The notes: generated by a model from the sequence alone, not told the origin. Counted from the stretch's first letter, positions 51,351 to 60,356 are shown. The stretch: DNA of 64,000 nt from Streptomyces shenzhenensis (GCF_021462265.1 NZ_JAJONF010000006.1:186001-250000); one strand, 5' to 3'. Made by a program: numbers and translations.

Positions 51351-52895
51351 CTAGCGCAGCGCCCCGGTCACCTTCTCCGCCGCCGCCACGACTCCCCCGC
51401 CCCGCACGAACTCCTCCGCCGCGGCGAGGTCGGGAGCCAAGTACCGGTCAGGTCCGGGCCCCTGCACTCCCGCGGCGCGCACCGCATCGATCACGGCCCG
51501 GGACGCCGGCGCCGGCGTCAGCCCCTCCCGCAGCTCGATCGCACGGGTCGCCGCGTACAGCTCGACGGCGATGACCCGCACCAGGTTCCCCACCGCCGTC
51601 CGCAGTTTGCGCGCGGCCGACCACCCCATCGACACGTGGTCCTCCTGCATCGCCGAGGACGGGATGGAGTCGGCCGACGCCGGAACGGCAAGCCGCTTCA
51701 GCTCGCTGACCAGCGCCGCCTGCGTGTACTGGGCGATCATCAGGCCGGAGTCGACCCCCGCGTCGTCCGCCAGGAACGGCGGGAGCCCGTGGCTGCGGTT
51801 CTTGTCCAGCAGCCGGTCCGTCCGCCGCTCGGCGATGGACCCGAGGTCGGCCACCGCGATGGCGAGGAAGTCGAGGACGTAGGCGACCGGCGCCCCGTGG
51901 AAGTTGCCGTTGGACTCGACCCTGCCGTCGGGCAGCACCACGGGGTTGTCGACGGCCGACGCCAGCTCCCGCTCGGCGACCAGCCGCGCGTGCGCGAGCG
52001 TGTCCCGGCCGGCACCGGCGACCTGCGGAGCACACCGCACCGAGTACGCGTCCTGGACGCGCGGCGCGTCGTCCTGGTGATGCCCGGTCAGCTGGGAGCC
52101 CTGCAGCACCGCGAGCATGTTGGCGGCGCTGTCGCCCTGCCCCGGATGCGGCCGGATGGCGTGCAGTTCGGGCGCGAGGACCTTGTCCGTGCCGAGCAGC
52201 GCCTCAAGGCTCAACGCGGCCGTGACGTCGGCGGACTTGTACAGCATGTCCAGGTCGGCGAGGGCCATGACCAGCATCCCCAGCATGCCGTCGGTGCCGT
52301 TGAGGAGCGCGAGCCCCTCCTTCTCGCGCAGTTCGACGGGGGCGATCCCGTGCGCGGCGAGCAGCTCACCGGCGGGCCGCAGGACCCCGTCGGGGCCCTC
52401 GGCCTCGCCCTCCCCCATGAGCGTGAGGGCGCAGTGCGACAGCGGGGCCAGGTCCCCGGAGCAGCCCAGGGAGCCGTACTCGTGCACGACCGGGGTGATG
52501 CCGGCGTTCAGCACGTCGGCCATGGTCCGGGCGACCTCGGGACGCACACCGGTGTGCCCGGAGCAGACGGTCTTCAGCCGCAGGAACATCAGGGCCCGTA
52601 CGACCTCCCGCTCCACCCGCGGCCCCATCCCGGCCGCGTGCGAGCGGACGATGTTGCGCTGCAGCTGGGCGCGCAGCTCCTGGCTGATGTGCCGGGTCGC
52701 CAGGGCACCGAAGCCGGTGCTGACGCCGTAGACCGGTTCCGGTTTGGCCGCCAGCGCGTCCACGATCTCGCGGGCCGCCGCGAGGGCCGCGACCGCCTCC
52801 GCGGACAGTTCGATCCGGGCGCCGCCGCGCGCCACGGCGAGAACGTCGGACGTGGTGACACCGGACGTCCCCACCACCACAGTGTGCATATCCAT
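51351..52895 (-). CDS. hutH: Histidine ammonia-lyase
   Basis: A 514-aa enzyme that deaminates histidine to urocanate, first step of histidine catabolism. The active site forms MIO by cyclisation of a tripeptide that here reads Cys145-Ser146-Gly147 (GSLGCSGDLAPLSH), with Cys instead of the usual Ala. Other family motifs are YGVSTGFGALA and SSAMQEDHVSMG. The start at 52895 (MDMHTVV) is supported by a promoter that puts the transcript start at the ATG. The neighbouring gene on the same strand is a diguanylate cyclase rather than another hut gene. Confidence 0.95.
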   Translation of the reverse strand: MDMHTVVVGTSGVTTSDVLAVARGGARIELSAEAVAALAAAREIVDALAAKPEPVYGVSTGFGALATRHISQELRAQLQRNIVRSHAAGMGPRVEREVVRALMFLRLKTVCSGHTGVRPEVARTMADVLNAGITPVVHEYGSLGCSGDLAPLSHCALTLMGEGEAEGPDGVLRPAGELLAAHGIAPVELREKEGLALLNGTDGMLGMLVMALADLDMLYKSADVTAALSLEALLGTDKVLAPELHAIRPHPGQGDSAANMLAVLQGSQLTGHHQDDAPRVQDAYSVRCAPQVAGAGRDTLAHARLVAERELASAVDNPVVLPDGRVESNGNFHGAPVAYVLDFLAIAVADLGSIAERRTDRLLDKNRSHGLPPFLADDAGVDSGLMIAQYTQAALVSELKRLAVPASADSIPSSAMQEDHVSMGWSAARKLRTAVGNLVRVIAVELYAATRAIELREGLTPAPASRAVIDAVRAAGVQGPGPDRYLAPDLAAAEEFVRGGGVVAAAEKVTGALR

Positions 52896-52932
52896 ATTCA
52901 GGAGCGTACGCATTGAATGCAGCCGCTGTCAC
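52895..52932 (-). promoter_or_regulatory. Leaderless promoter of hutH
   Basis: On the minus strand GTGACA (52932-52927) and TACGCT (52908-52903) are separated by 18 bp, and the start codon lies 8 nt downstream of TACGCT. No Shine-Dalgarno exists before any nearby ATG. This supports a leaderless hutH mRNA and argues against the upstream ATG at 52913. Confidence 0.62.
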
Positions 52933-52979
52933 TACTGGGACACGGGGTTGCCCCTTACTCGTACGTCACAGCCCGGGGG

Positions 52980-54128
52980 TCACAGCCCCCGGCGCCCCCG
53001 GAAACTCCGCCGCTCGGCCCGCTCCGGCGGCGGCGCGTCCGCGAGCCGTACGACGGGATCGTCCGGACCCTCCCGCCCCGCCACCACCGGCCGCCGCGCG
53101 CGCAGCGCCTTGGCACGGTACTGGGCCGCGTCGGCGAGCCGGAACAGCCGGCGTCCCGAGCGCACCGGCCCGATCGGGTCCGCGGTCGAGGCGACCCCGC
53201 ACGCGACCCCCTCCCCCAGCTCCAGCTCCCCGGCCCGGCGGCAGAGTTCGTCGGCCACCCGGACCACGTCGTCGGCCGGCGGGCCGAGGGCCAGCAGACA
53301 GAACTCGTCCCCGCCGAGCCGCGCGGCGAGCGCGCCCGGGAGCATCGCCCCGCACAGCGACAGCACCGAGCCGAACCGTTCCAGGAGACGGTCCCCCACG
53401 GCGTGCCCGCAGGTGTCGTTCACCTTCTTCAGCCCGTTGAGGTCGCAGACGACGAGGCTGACCACGGCCCCGTCCTCGCGGTGCCGCTCGATCGCCTCGT
53501 CGAGGCGCACGTCGACGGCCCGGCGGTTGGCGAGCCCGGTCAGCGCGTCGGTGTACGCGAGCCGGCGCGCCTCCTCGAGACGTTCGGTCTGCGCGATCCC
53601 GGCGGCGACGACGGAGGCGAGGACGGTGGCGAAGTCGGCGTCGGCCCGGCCGAAGACAGGGGCGCGGGAGGCGCGGGCCACGTACAACTCGCCCCAGGCC
53701 CTGCCGTGCAGCACGATCGGGGCGACCAGGCAGCAGCCGCGGCCCCGGCGGCGCAGGGCGGCGACGCGCTGGTGCGAGTAACCGGGGCGGCCGGCGGCGG
53801 GGCCCTCGGCCGTCTCGACCCAGGCGTTGGGGCCGCCGCCGCCCGCCCAGCGTTCGTGGAGGAACTCGGCGATCTCCGGGAACTGGTGCACCGGATAGGC
53901 CTCGGCCTCCGGGAACTCCTCCTCGTCCGGGGCACGCTCGCCGACGTTCACAAGGACCCGGAGCCGGCCTAGCTCGCGCTCCCAGACGGAGAGCGCGGCG
54001 AAACCGCCGTCCAGCGCACGGCAGGCACCGGCCGCGGCGGCGTGCCAGCACTCACGTGGGGTGTGAGCCGCTGCCATGCCCTGGGCCAGCGCCACGACGG
54101 CGGCGAGCCGGTTGTCCTCACCCATCAC
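52980..54128 (-). CDS. cdgE: GAF-GGDEF diguanylate cyclase
   Basis: A 382-aa soluble protein: GAF-like sensor (about 20-180), helical linker, then a GGDEF domain with DALTGLANRR (194-203), NGLKKVNDTCGHAVGD and an intact GGDEF at 272-276. It should make c-di-GMP, the second messenger that keeps Streptomyces in vegetative growth through BldD. No RxxD inhibitory site precedes GGDEF at the usual distance, so product inhibition may be weak. Gene symbol by gene order next to hutH and domain layout as in S. coelicolor CdgE (from memory). The first ATG at 54125 and the GTG at 54128 are both possible starts. Confidence 0.82.
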   Translation of the reverse strand: MMGEDNRLAAVVALAQGMAAAHTPRECWHAAAAGACRALDGGFAALSVWERELGRLRVLVNVGERAPDEEEFPEAEAYPVHQFPEIAEFLHERWAGGGGPNAWVETAEGPAAGRPGYSHQRVAALRRRGRGCCLVAPIVLHGRAWGELYVARASRAPVFGRADADFATVLASVVAAGIAQTERLEEARRLAYTDALTGLANRRAVDVRLDEAIERHREDGAVVSLVVCDLNGLKKVNDTCGHAVGDRLLERFGSVLSLCGAMLPGALAARLGGDEFCLLALGPPADDVVRVADELCRRAGELELGEGVACGVASTADPIGPVRSGRRLFRLADAAQYRAKALRARRPVVAGREGPDDPVVRLADAPPPERAERRSFRGRRGL

Positions 54129-54199
54129 TCCAGGTTAGGGACGTTTTACCTTATTCGGGGCATTGGTGTGGCGAACAGGTGTGGCGACGACCTGTATCG

Positions 54200-54395
54200 T
54201 CGCCGGCCGCGGCCCGGTGGGGGCCGGCCGCGCCCACGCGGCGGAGCCGCACATCGACTCAGCCCCGCGCCCCTTACAGGGCGCTTCCTAGCTCCGGGCA
54301 GGCGTGCCGCTGGGGCGATGGGGGTCCCCCGGCCGAAGGCTGGGGGAGGCACCCCGCGAGCGCCGGTAAGCGTCCCCACCCCCGGCGCCCACTCA
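54200..54395. repeat. Dispersed extragenic repeat, full copy
   Basis: Left part (GGCCCGGTGGGGG), then at 54230-54276 the sequence whose reverse complement occurs at 51254 and 60307, then a GCCCCTTACAGGGCGC hairpin and at 54320-54353 the GGGGGTCCCCCGGCCGAAGG hairpin segment shared with 44058-44091 and 57401-57437. It separates cdgE from the upstream-lying end of the enoyl-CoA hydratase gene. Confidence 0.85.
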
Positions 54396-54403
54396 CCCGC
54401 GCC

Positions 54404-55198
54404 TCACTCCCCCGGCCACTCCGGCCGGCGCTTCTCGTTGAACGCCGCCACCCCCTCCGCCCGGTCCCCCGAGAACGCCACCGTCCGCCACGCCGCGTCC
54501 TCGACCTCCAGTCCCGCCCGCAGATCCAGCCCCTGCCCCAGCCGCAGCGCCCGCTTCGCCGCCCGCAGCCCCACCGGCGAGTTCGCCGCCATCCGCGCCG
54601 CCAGCGCCAGCGCCGCCTCCCGGTCCTGCCCCGCCGCCACCAGCTCGTCGACCAGACCCAGTTCACGCGCCTGAGCCGCCTCCACCCGGCGCGCCGAGAA
54701 GACCAGCTCGGCCGCCCTGGCCGCCCCCACCCGGCGCGGCAGCAGCTGCGTACCGCCACCGCCGGGAATCACGCCCACCGACACCTCCGGCAGGCCCACC
54801 ACGGCCGTGTCGTCGGCCACGATCACATCGCAGGACAGGGCCAGTTCGAACCCCCCGCCGAGCGCGTAGCCGTGCACGGCGGCGATCGTCGGCATCGGCA
54901 GCTCCAGCACGCCGGTGTACGCCCCGCGTGACAGCGGCCGCGACCGGAGCAGCTCCGCGTCGGTCATCGCGTTGCGCTCCTTCAGGTCGGCGCCGACGCA
55001 GAACGCCCGCTCGTGCGACGAGGTCACCACCACCACGCGCGCGTCCCGGTCACCGCCGAGCGCGGCGCACGCGGCGACGATCGAGCGGGCCATCGCCATC
55101 GACACCGCGTTCATCGCCTTGGGCCGGTCCAGCACGAGCTCCGCGACGTGCCCGTGCCGCCGCACCAGCACGAACTCCCCGAACCGCTCCTCGCTCAT
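54404..55198 (-). CDS. Enoyl-CoA hydratase/isomerase family protein
   Basis: A 264-aa crotonase-fold enzyme. Seen: CoA-binding GADLKER, the oxyanion loop GYALGGGFELALSCDVIVA and GLPEVSVGVIPGGGGTQLLPR, with both glutamates of a true hydratase. It hydrates 2-enoyl-CoA in fatty-acid or amino-acid degradation, or acts on a related substrate. Start at 55198 supported by GGAGGG about 8 nt upstream; a GTG at 55207 is too close to that site. Confidence 0.92.
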   Translation of the reverse strand: MSEERFGEFVLVRRHGHVAELVLDRPKAMNAVSMAMARSIVAACAALGGDRDARVVVVTSSHERAFCVGADLKERNAMTDAELLRSRPLSRGAYTGVLELPMPTIAAVHGYALGGGFELALSCDVIVADDTAVVGLPEVSVGVIPGGGGTQLLPRRVGAARAAELVFSARRVEAAQARELGLVDELVAAGQDREAALALAARMAANSPVGLRAAKRALRLGQGLDLRAGLEVEDAAWRTVAFSGDRAEGVAAFNEKRRPEWPGE

Positions 55199-55419
55199 GT
55201 CCGTCACCCTCCGCTCGACCCGCCTACGAGTTAACGCCTGTTAACTCCCTCGATCATCGCAGCCGGGACGGCCGAGGGAAAGGGGCACCGACCGGTCCTG
55301 ACACCCTCGTTCGAGTGACATCCCGGGAGACTCCCGGCGCACCCCCCAGGGGAACGCATAACGTGCGCTCGCCACGGCGCATCGGGGGCGCGCGCCAGGG
55401 GGAACGGGGAGGGAACGCG

Positions 55420-55974
55420 ATGACAGGAACGCCGGCCGCCGGCCGCCGGGGACGGCACCGCAAGCCCCGGCCCCGCAAACTGCTGTTCACGGCCGGAGGG
55501 CTCGCGCTCGCCGCCGGGGCGCTCAGCCTCGTACAGCTGACTCCGCACGGCGGTGGAGCCGGCGCACCCGGCACCGCGGAGGCGGAGCCCCACCCCGGCC
55601 CGACCGCGGACGCCACGGACCGTTCGGCCCACGCGTCCGAAACCGTCGGTACGGTCCTCAGGGCGACGCCCTCGGCGGCCACCGTCATGGGCGGCGAGCG
55701 CCCGGCACCGACGGCCAGCGCCGCCCGTACGGCGTCCACCTCCCCGTCCACCCCGGCTGCTGCACCGCCCGGCCCCGGCACGGCCCCGACCACCATCCCG
55801 ACGGCCCCGACCCGCCCGACCAGGACTCCGGCGCCGCCGGAGACGGCCCCCGCACCGCCGCCCACCCCGACGCCTGCACCCAGCACACGTCAGCCGGGCG
55901 GCGGGGTCTGTCTGCCGGTCGTCGGACTATGTGTGGACGCGTCGGCCGCTAAGGCTCCCCGTCCCGGCGGGTGA
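55420..55974 (+). CDS. Pro/Thr/Ala-rich membrane-anchored protein of unknown function
   Basis: A 184-aa protein with a basic head, one transmembrane helix (about residues 24-43: KLLFTAGGLALAAGALSLVQ) and a long extracellular linker rich in Pro, Thr, Ala (about 50-160) ending in GGVCLPVVGLCVDASAAK, where two Cys may pair. Nothing like an enzyme is seen. ATG with GGGGAGGG upstream. Its end overlaps the convergent cya stop by 26 bp. Confidence 0.65.
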   Translation: MTGTPAAGRRGRHRKPRPRKLLFTAGGLALAAGALSLVQLTPHGGGAGAPGTAEAEPHPGPTADATDRSAHASETVGTVLRATPSAATVMGGERPAPTASAARTASTSPSTPAAAPPGPGTAPTTIPTAPTRPTRTPAPPETAPAPPPTPTPAPSTRQPGGGVCLPVVGLCVDASAAKAPRPGG

Positions 55975-57055
55975 GCAGCCAGGGTTCCACGACACCCAGG
56001 CCGCGCACCGGCCGCTGCCACATCGGCTGGAGCGCGAAGCGGTACGTCGGGGGCTCCTCGCCCTCCTTCTCGGCGGTCGCCGCCGCCTCCGCGGCGGCCG
56101 CCTCCGAGGCCGGTGCCTCGCCCACCCGGATCAGCTCCTCCGCGAACGCGCTGTCGACGAGCACGGCGTCGCGCGGGGCTATCGAGGTGAGGCGGGAGGC
56201 GAGGTTCACGGTCGTACCGAAGACATCGCCCATCCGGGTGGTGACCGTGCCGAAGGCCATGCCGACCCGCAGCTCCGGCATCGTCTCGTCGTTCGCCATG
56301 GTCTCGACCAGGCGCAGCGCGATGTCGGCGGCGGTACCGGCGTCGTCGGCGACGTACAGGACCTCGTCGCCGAGGGTCTTGATGAGCCGACCGCCGCGGG
56401 CCGCCACCAGGTCGGCGGCGGTGGTCTCGAAGGCCTCGACCAGCTCGCCGAGTTCCTCCTCCTCCATCCGCCGGGTCAGCCGGGTGAACCCGACGAGGTC
56501 GGCGAAGCCGACGGCGAGGCGGCGGTCGACCATCTCCTCGTCGTCGGTGGCCTGCACGACCCGGCCGGCCGAGGCGGCGAGCTGGCGGCGCCAGACGTAG
56601 ACGAGGAACTCCTCCAGCTCGGGCAGGAGCAGTTCGACGATCGGGTACGTGACCTCGGTGCGGGTCATACCCGGTTCGGGCGGCTCGGTCAGGCCCTCCA
56701 GGAAGGAATCCATCTGCCACTCGGCCAGACGGGCGGTGGTCTGCCCCGTCGACCGCGCCACCTGCACGGCCATGGCCTCGCTCAGCAGCCCCGCCTCGAC
56801 GAGGCCGGCGAGCCGGCGCAGGGCCAGCACGTCGGCCTCCGTCAGCGCCCTGGCCTGCCCGATGTCGGCGAAGCCCATGGCACGCCAGAACCGCGACGCC
56901 AGCTCCATGGAGACGCCGGCGCTGCGGGCCGCCTGGAACGGGGTGTAGCGGCGCTCGGCCCCGAGGATCAGGCCTTCCAGACGCAGCGCGAGGGGGTCCT
57001 CGCCGGAGTCGGCGGCGTCCGCGCCCGCGCCGGAGCCCGTGTCGTCGACGGTCAC
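55949..57055 (-). CDS. cya: Class III adenylate cyclase
   Basis: A 368-aa soluble cyclase. Residues about 25-150 form a helical regulatory region, then the catalytic domain (about 180-320): GFADLVGFTRLTR with metal Asp186, GRLIKTLGDEVLY with Lys226 and second metal Asp230, and GTTVNLASRLT with Asn284 and Arg288, all functional residues present. The Lys/Asp pattern suits ATP over GTP, so it makes cAMP, which in Streptomyces affects germination and development. Gene order near hutH and pccB matches the sole cya of S. coelicolor (from memory). GTG at 57055 after GGAAGGG. Confidence 0.9.
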   Translation of the reverse strand: MTVDDTGSGAGADAADSGEDPLALRLEGLILGAERRYTPFQAARSAGVSMELASRFWRAMGFADIGQARALTEADVLALRRLAGLVEAGLLSEAMAVQVARSTGQTTARLAEWQMDSFLEGLTEPPEPGMTRTEVTYPIVELLLPELEEFLVYVWRRQLAASAGRVVQATDDEEMVDRRLAVGFADLVGFTRLTRRMEEEELGELVEAFETTAADLVAARGGRLIKTLGDEVLYVADDAGTAADIALRLVETMANDETMPELRVGMAFGTVTTRMGDVFGTTVNLASRLTSIAPRDAVLVDSAFAEELIRVGEAPASEAAAAEAAATAEKEGEEPPTYRFALQPMWQRPVRGLGVVEPWLLTRRDGEP

Positions 57056-57237
57056 GCCTGCTGCCCTTCCGATCTACCGCGGTCGCATACCGACCGGCCT
57101 CAACTCTACGGCAGCTGTGCGGTAGCTCACTTCGTGAGGTGGGCCGACTTCGGGAGTGCGGGGCGGTCAGGGGGCCGGGGCCGGGGCGGGCGTCCACCTG
57201 GGGGCTGCCGCCCCCAGACCCCCGCGTGCCAGGTCCG

Positions 57238-57478
57238 TCCCCGGCCGCGGGCCGGTGGGGGTTCCTCGCGCAGTTCCCCGCGCCCCTTACGGGGCGCTGC
57301 AGTCGCGCCAGCCTCCCAGCCGCGGGCAGTCGTGCCGCTGCAGTCGCGTCAGGCTCCCAGCCGCGGGCAGTCGTGCCGCTGGGGCGGCACGGGTGGGCGC
57401 TGGGGGTCCCCCCGGCCGAAGGCTGGGGGAGGCACCCGGCAGGCGCCGGTAAGCGTCCCCACCCCGGCCCCAGCCCAC
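57238..57478. repeat. Dispersed extragenic repeat with internal 41-bp duplication
   Basis: Full copy between cya and birA. Contains GGGCCGGTGGGGG, the hairpin CGCCCC TTAC GGGGCG (57281-57296), two tandem 41-bp units (57300-57340 and 57341-57381, two mismatches) ending in GCAGTCGTGCCGCTG, and the GGGGTCCCCCCGGCCGAAGG hairpin segment (57401-57437). Confidence 0.88.
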
Positions 57479-57500
57479 CGCACCGCACCCGCACGCCCCC

Positions 57501-58376
57501 TCACGCAGGCCGCAGATGGACGATGTCTCCCGCCCCCACCGGCTCCTGGACGCCCTCCCCCGTGGCGATCACCAGTCTCCCGTCGCCGTCGATCGCCACC
57601 GCCTCTCCGACCAGCGAGCGGTCCCCGGGCAGTTCCGCCCGCACCGACCGCCCCAGCGTCGCGCACCCCGCCGCGTACGCCTCCTGGAGGCCGCTCTCGC
57701 CCGGATCGCCGCCCGCCGCGATCCAGCGCCCGTACCAGTCCTCCAGGGACCGCAGAACCGCCCTCAGCAGGGTCTCCCGGTCCGTGCTGACGGCTCCGGC
57801 CAGCGCCAGCGACCCGGCCTGCGGCACCGGGAGCTCCGCCGCACGGAGCGTGACGTTGATGCCGACGCCGACCACCACCGCGTCCTCGCCGGCGCGCTCC
57901 GCGAGAATGCCCCCGGCCTTGCGCTCCTCGCCACCGACGGTGACGAGGAGGTCGTTCGGCCACTTCAGCGCCGTGTCGACGCCCGCCGAACGCGCCAGCC
58001 CCGTCGCCACCGCCACCCCCGCGAGCAGCGGCAGCCAGCCCCACCGGGCCACCGGTACCCCGGCCGGCTTCAGCAGCACCGAGAAGAACAGGCCCGAGCG
58101 CGCCGGCGCCGTCCACTGCCGGTCCAGCCGGCCCCGCCCCGCCGTCTGCTCCTCGGCGACCAGCACCGCGCCCTCGTCGGCGCCCCCCGCGACGGCCCGC
58201 GCCACGAGGTCGGAATTGGTGGAGCCGGTCCGGCCCACGATCTCGACGCCGGAGTACAGGCCCCCGTGGCCGCCGTCCCGCACCAGGGCCCTGCGCAACC
58301 CGGCCCCGTTCAGCGGTGGACGGTCCAGGTCGGACCAACGATTGTTGTTCTCATCTGCTGCATCTCGCGGCGTCAT
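57501..58376 (-). CDS. birA: Biotin-[acetyl-CoA-carboxylase] ligase
   Basis: A 291-aa biotin protein ligase without an N-terminal DNA-binding domain (class I). Seen: GSTNSDL, the biotinoyl-AMP loop TAGRGRLDRQW, and ALKWPNDLLV with the catalytic Lys. It transfers biotin to the BCCP lysine of AccA2 encoded at the right end of the window, and lies divergent from pccB with a 110-bp shared promoter region. ATG 58376 chosen; the open frame continues upstream through the pccB promoter. Confidence 0.94.
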   Translation of the reverse strand: MTPRDAADENNNRWSDLDRPPLNGAGLRRALVRDGGHGGLYSGVEIVGRTGSTNSDLVARAVAGGADEGAVLVAEEQTAGRGRLDRQWTAPARSGLFFSVLLKPAGVPVARWGWLPLLAGVAVATGLARSAGVDTALKWPNDLLVTVGGEERKAGGILAERAGEDAVVVGVGINVTLRAAELPVPQAGSLALAGAVSTDRETLLRAVLRSLEDWYGRWIAAGGDPGESGLQEAYAAGCATLGRSVRAELPGDRSLVGEAVAIDGDGRLVIATGEGVQEPVGAGDIVHLRPA

Positions 58377-58395
58377 GCAAGCCACCCTAGGTGTG

Positions 58396-58449
58396 TTGTA
58401 CGCCGCACTGCCGTTTGGTAGGTGCCCCACTACGCTACGGATGAGTAAC
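58396..58449 (+). promoter_or_regulatory. pccB promoter with GCTAC-N6-GTAAC dyad
   Basis: TTGTAC at 58396-58401 and TAGGTG at 58419-58424 (17-bp spacer) form a plausible promoter with start near 58431. The dyad GCTAC GGATGA GTAAC occupies 58434-58449, so it covers the start-point region, the typical place for a repressor. A very similar dyad (GCTAC-N6-GTAAA) is present at 61874-61889 upstream of accA2, suggesting co-regulation. Confidence 0.55.
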
Positions 58450-58486
58450 CGTCCCCCCTTTTGAGCAGGCAGGGAGCCGCATCCCG

Positions 58487-60079
58487 ATGTCCGAGCCGGA
58501 AGAGATCGACATTCACACGACCGCGGGGAAGCTCGCGGATCTCCAGCGCCGTGTCCACGAAGCGACACACGCCGGTTCGGAGCGCGCCGTCGAGAAGCAG
58601 CACGCCAAGGGCAAGCTGACGGCCCGTGAGCGGATCGAGCTGCTTCTCGACGAGGGCTCCTTCATCGAGCTGGACGAGTTCGCCCGGCACCGGTCCACCA
58701 ACTTCGGCCTGGAGAAGAACCGGCCCTACGGAGACGGCGTCGTCACCGGGTACGGAACCGTCGACGGCCGGCCCGTCGCCGTCTTCTCGCAGGACTTCAC
58801 CGTCTTCGGCGGCGCCCTCGGCGAGGTCTACGGCCAGAAGATCGTGAAGGTCATGGACTTCGCCCTGAAGACCGGCTGCCCGGTCATCGGCATCAACGAC
58901 TCCGGCGGGGCCAGGATCCAGGAGGGCGTCGCCTCCCTCGGCGCGTACGGCGAGATCTTCCGCCGCAACACCCACGCGAGCGGTGTGATCCCGCAGATCT
59001 CGCTCGTCGTCGGCCCCTGCGCGGGCGGCGCGGTCTACTCGCCGGCCATCACCGACTTCACGGTCATGGTCGACCAGACGTCCCACATGTTCATCACCGG
59101 CCCGGACGTCATCAAGACGGTCACCGGCGAGGACGTCGGCTTCGAGGAGCTGGGCGGCGCCCGGACCCACAACTCCGTCTCCGGCGTCGCGCACCACATG
59201 GCCGGCGACGAGAAGGACGCCATCGAGTACGTCAAGCAGCTGCTGTCGTACCTGCCGTCCAACAACCTCTCCGAGCCCCCGGTCTTCGCCGAGGAGGCCG
59301 ACCTCGCCGTCACCGACGAGGACCGCGAGCTGGACACCCTGGTCCCGGACAGTGCGAACCAGCCGTACGACATCCACACGGTGATCGAACACGTCCTCGA
59401 CGACGGTGAGTTCTTCGAGACGCAGGCCCTGTTCGCGCCGAACATCGTCACCGGCTTCGGCCGCGTGGAGGGCCACCCGGTCGGCATCGTCGCCAACCAG
59501 CCCATGCAGTTCGCCGGCTGCCTCGACATCAAGGCGAGCGAGAAGGCCTCCCGCTTCGTCCGCACCTGCGACGCCTTCAACGTCCCGGTCATCACCTTCG
59601 TCGACGTCCCCGGCTTCCTGCCCGGCGTCGGCCAGGAGCACGACGGCATCATCCGCCGCGGCGCCAAGCTGATCTACGCCTACGCCGAGGCCACCGTCCC
59701 CCTCATCACCGTCATCACCCGCAAGGCCTTCGGCGGTGCCTACGACGTCATGGGCTCCAAGCACCTGGGCGCCGACCTCAACCTCGCCTGGCCCACCGCC
59801 CAGATCGCCGTCATGGGCGCCCAGGGCGCCGTCAACATCCTGCACCGCCGCACGATCGCCGAGGCCGAGGGCTCAGGACGCGGTGAGGCGACCCGGGCGC
59901 AGCTCATCCAGGAGTACGAGGACACCCTCCTCAACCCCTACACGGCGGCCGAGCGCGGCTACATCGACGCCGTGATCATGCCGTCGGACACCCGCCGCCA
60001 CGTCGTACGGGGCCTGCGCCAGCTCCGCACCAAGCGCGAGACCCTGCCCCCGAAGAAGCACGGCAACATCCCCCTGTAA
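58487..60079 (+). CDS. pccB: Propionyl/acyl-CoA carboxylase carboxyltransferase beta subunit
   Basis: A 530-aa carboxyltransferase. It shifts CO2 from carboxybiotin on AccA2 to propionyl-CoA (also acetyl- or butyryl-CoA), giving methylmalonyl-CoA for polyketides and odd-chain metabolism. Seen: [10 protein letters not shown] oxyanion segment, [16 protein letters not shown], and in the C-terminal half [35 protein letters not shown], both crotonase-fold cores. Asp at the residue following GPGQ-type loop discriminates propionyl from acetyl in the family, but I did not assign it. Length equals that of S. coelicolor PccB. Followed 9 bp later by pccE. Confidence 0.93.
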   Translation: MSEPEEIDIHTTAGKLADLQRRVHEATHAGSERAVEKQHAKGKLTARERIELLLDEGSFIELDEFARHRSTNFGLEKNRPYGDGVVTGYGTVDGRPVAVFSQDFTVFGGALGEVYGQKIVKVMDFALKTGCPVIGINDSGGARIQEGVASLGAYGEIFRRNTHASGVIPQISLVVGPCAGGAVYSPAITDFTVMVDQTSHMFITGPDVIKTVTGEDVGFEELGGARTHNSVSGVAHHMAGDEKDAIEYVKQLLSYLPSNNLSEPPVFAEEADLAVTDEDRELDTLVPDSANQPYDIHTVIEHVLDDGEFFETQALFAPNIVTGFGRVEGHPVGIVANQPMQFAGCLDIKASEKASRFVRTCDAFNVPVITFVDVPGFLPGVGQEHDGIIRRGAKLIYAYAEATVPLITVITRKAFGGAYDVMGSKHLGADLNLAWPTAQIAVMGAQGAVNILHRRTIAEAEGSGRGEATRAQLIQEYEDTLLNPYTAAERGYIDAVIMPSDTRRHVVRGLRQLRTKRETLPPKKHGNIPL

Positions 60080-60088
60080 GGAGCCGCT

Positions 60089-60298
60089 GTGACGATCAAG
60101 GTCATACGGGGCAACCCGACCCCGGAGGAGCTGGCCGCCGCCCTGGCGGTCGTAAGGGCCCGCGCGGCTGCCCTGGCGGCCGCGCCGTCCGACGCCCCGG
60201 AGCCGACGAGCGCATGGTCCGACCCGGGCCGCATCGCCCAGCACCGGGTCCCGGCACCGAGCCCGAGTGCATGGACCCGCACGTACTGGCCGAGCTGA
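60089..60298 (+). CDS. pccE: Acyl-CoA carboxylase epsilon subunit
   Basis: A 69-aa protein with the family start IKVIRGNPTPEELAAALAVV and the C-terminal SAWSDPGR plus SAWTRTYWPS tail typical of actinobacterial carboxylase epsilon subunits, which stabilise and stimulate the alpha-beta complex. GTG at 60089 with AAGGAG upstream, 9 bp after pccB, so translated from the same mRNA. Confidence 0.9.
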   Translation: MTIKVIRGNPTPEELAAALAVVRARAAALAAAPSDAPEPTSAWSDPGRIAQHRVPAPSPSAWTRTYWPS

Positions 60299-60306
60299 GC
60301 CACCCT

Positions 60307-60356
60307 CAGGGGCGCGAGGCTGTGTCGACATGCGGCTCCGCCGCGTGGGCGCACGC
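60307..60356. repeat. Dispersed repeat, right-part copy
   Basis: CAGGGGCGCGAGGCTGTGTC then GACATGCGGCTCCGCCGCG; same orientation as 51254-51340, opposite to 54230-54276. It lies between pccE and the 42-aa gene. Confidence 0.82.

Noticed and set aside
57238..57478. A CRISPR array or tRNA-like element
   Set aside because: Only two tandem 41-bp units with no spacers, and hairpins that belong to a dispersed repeat family; no cloverleaf was found anywhere in the window.
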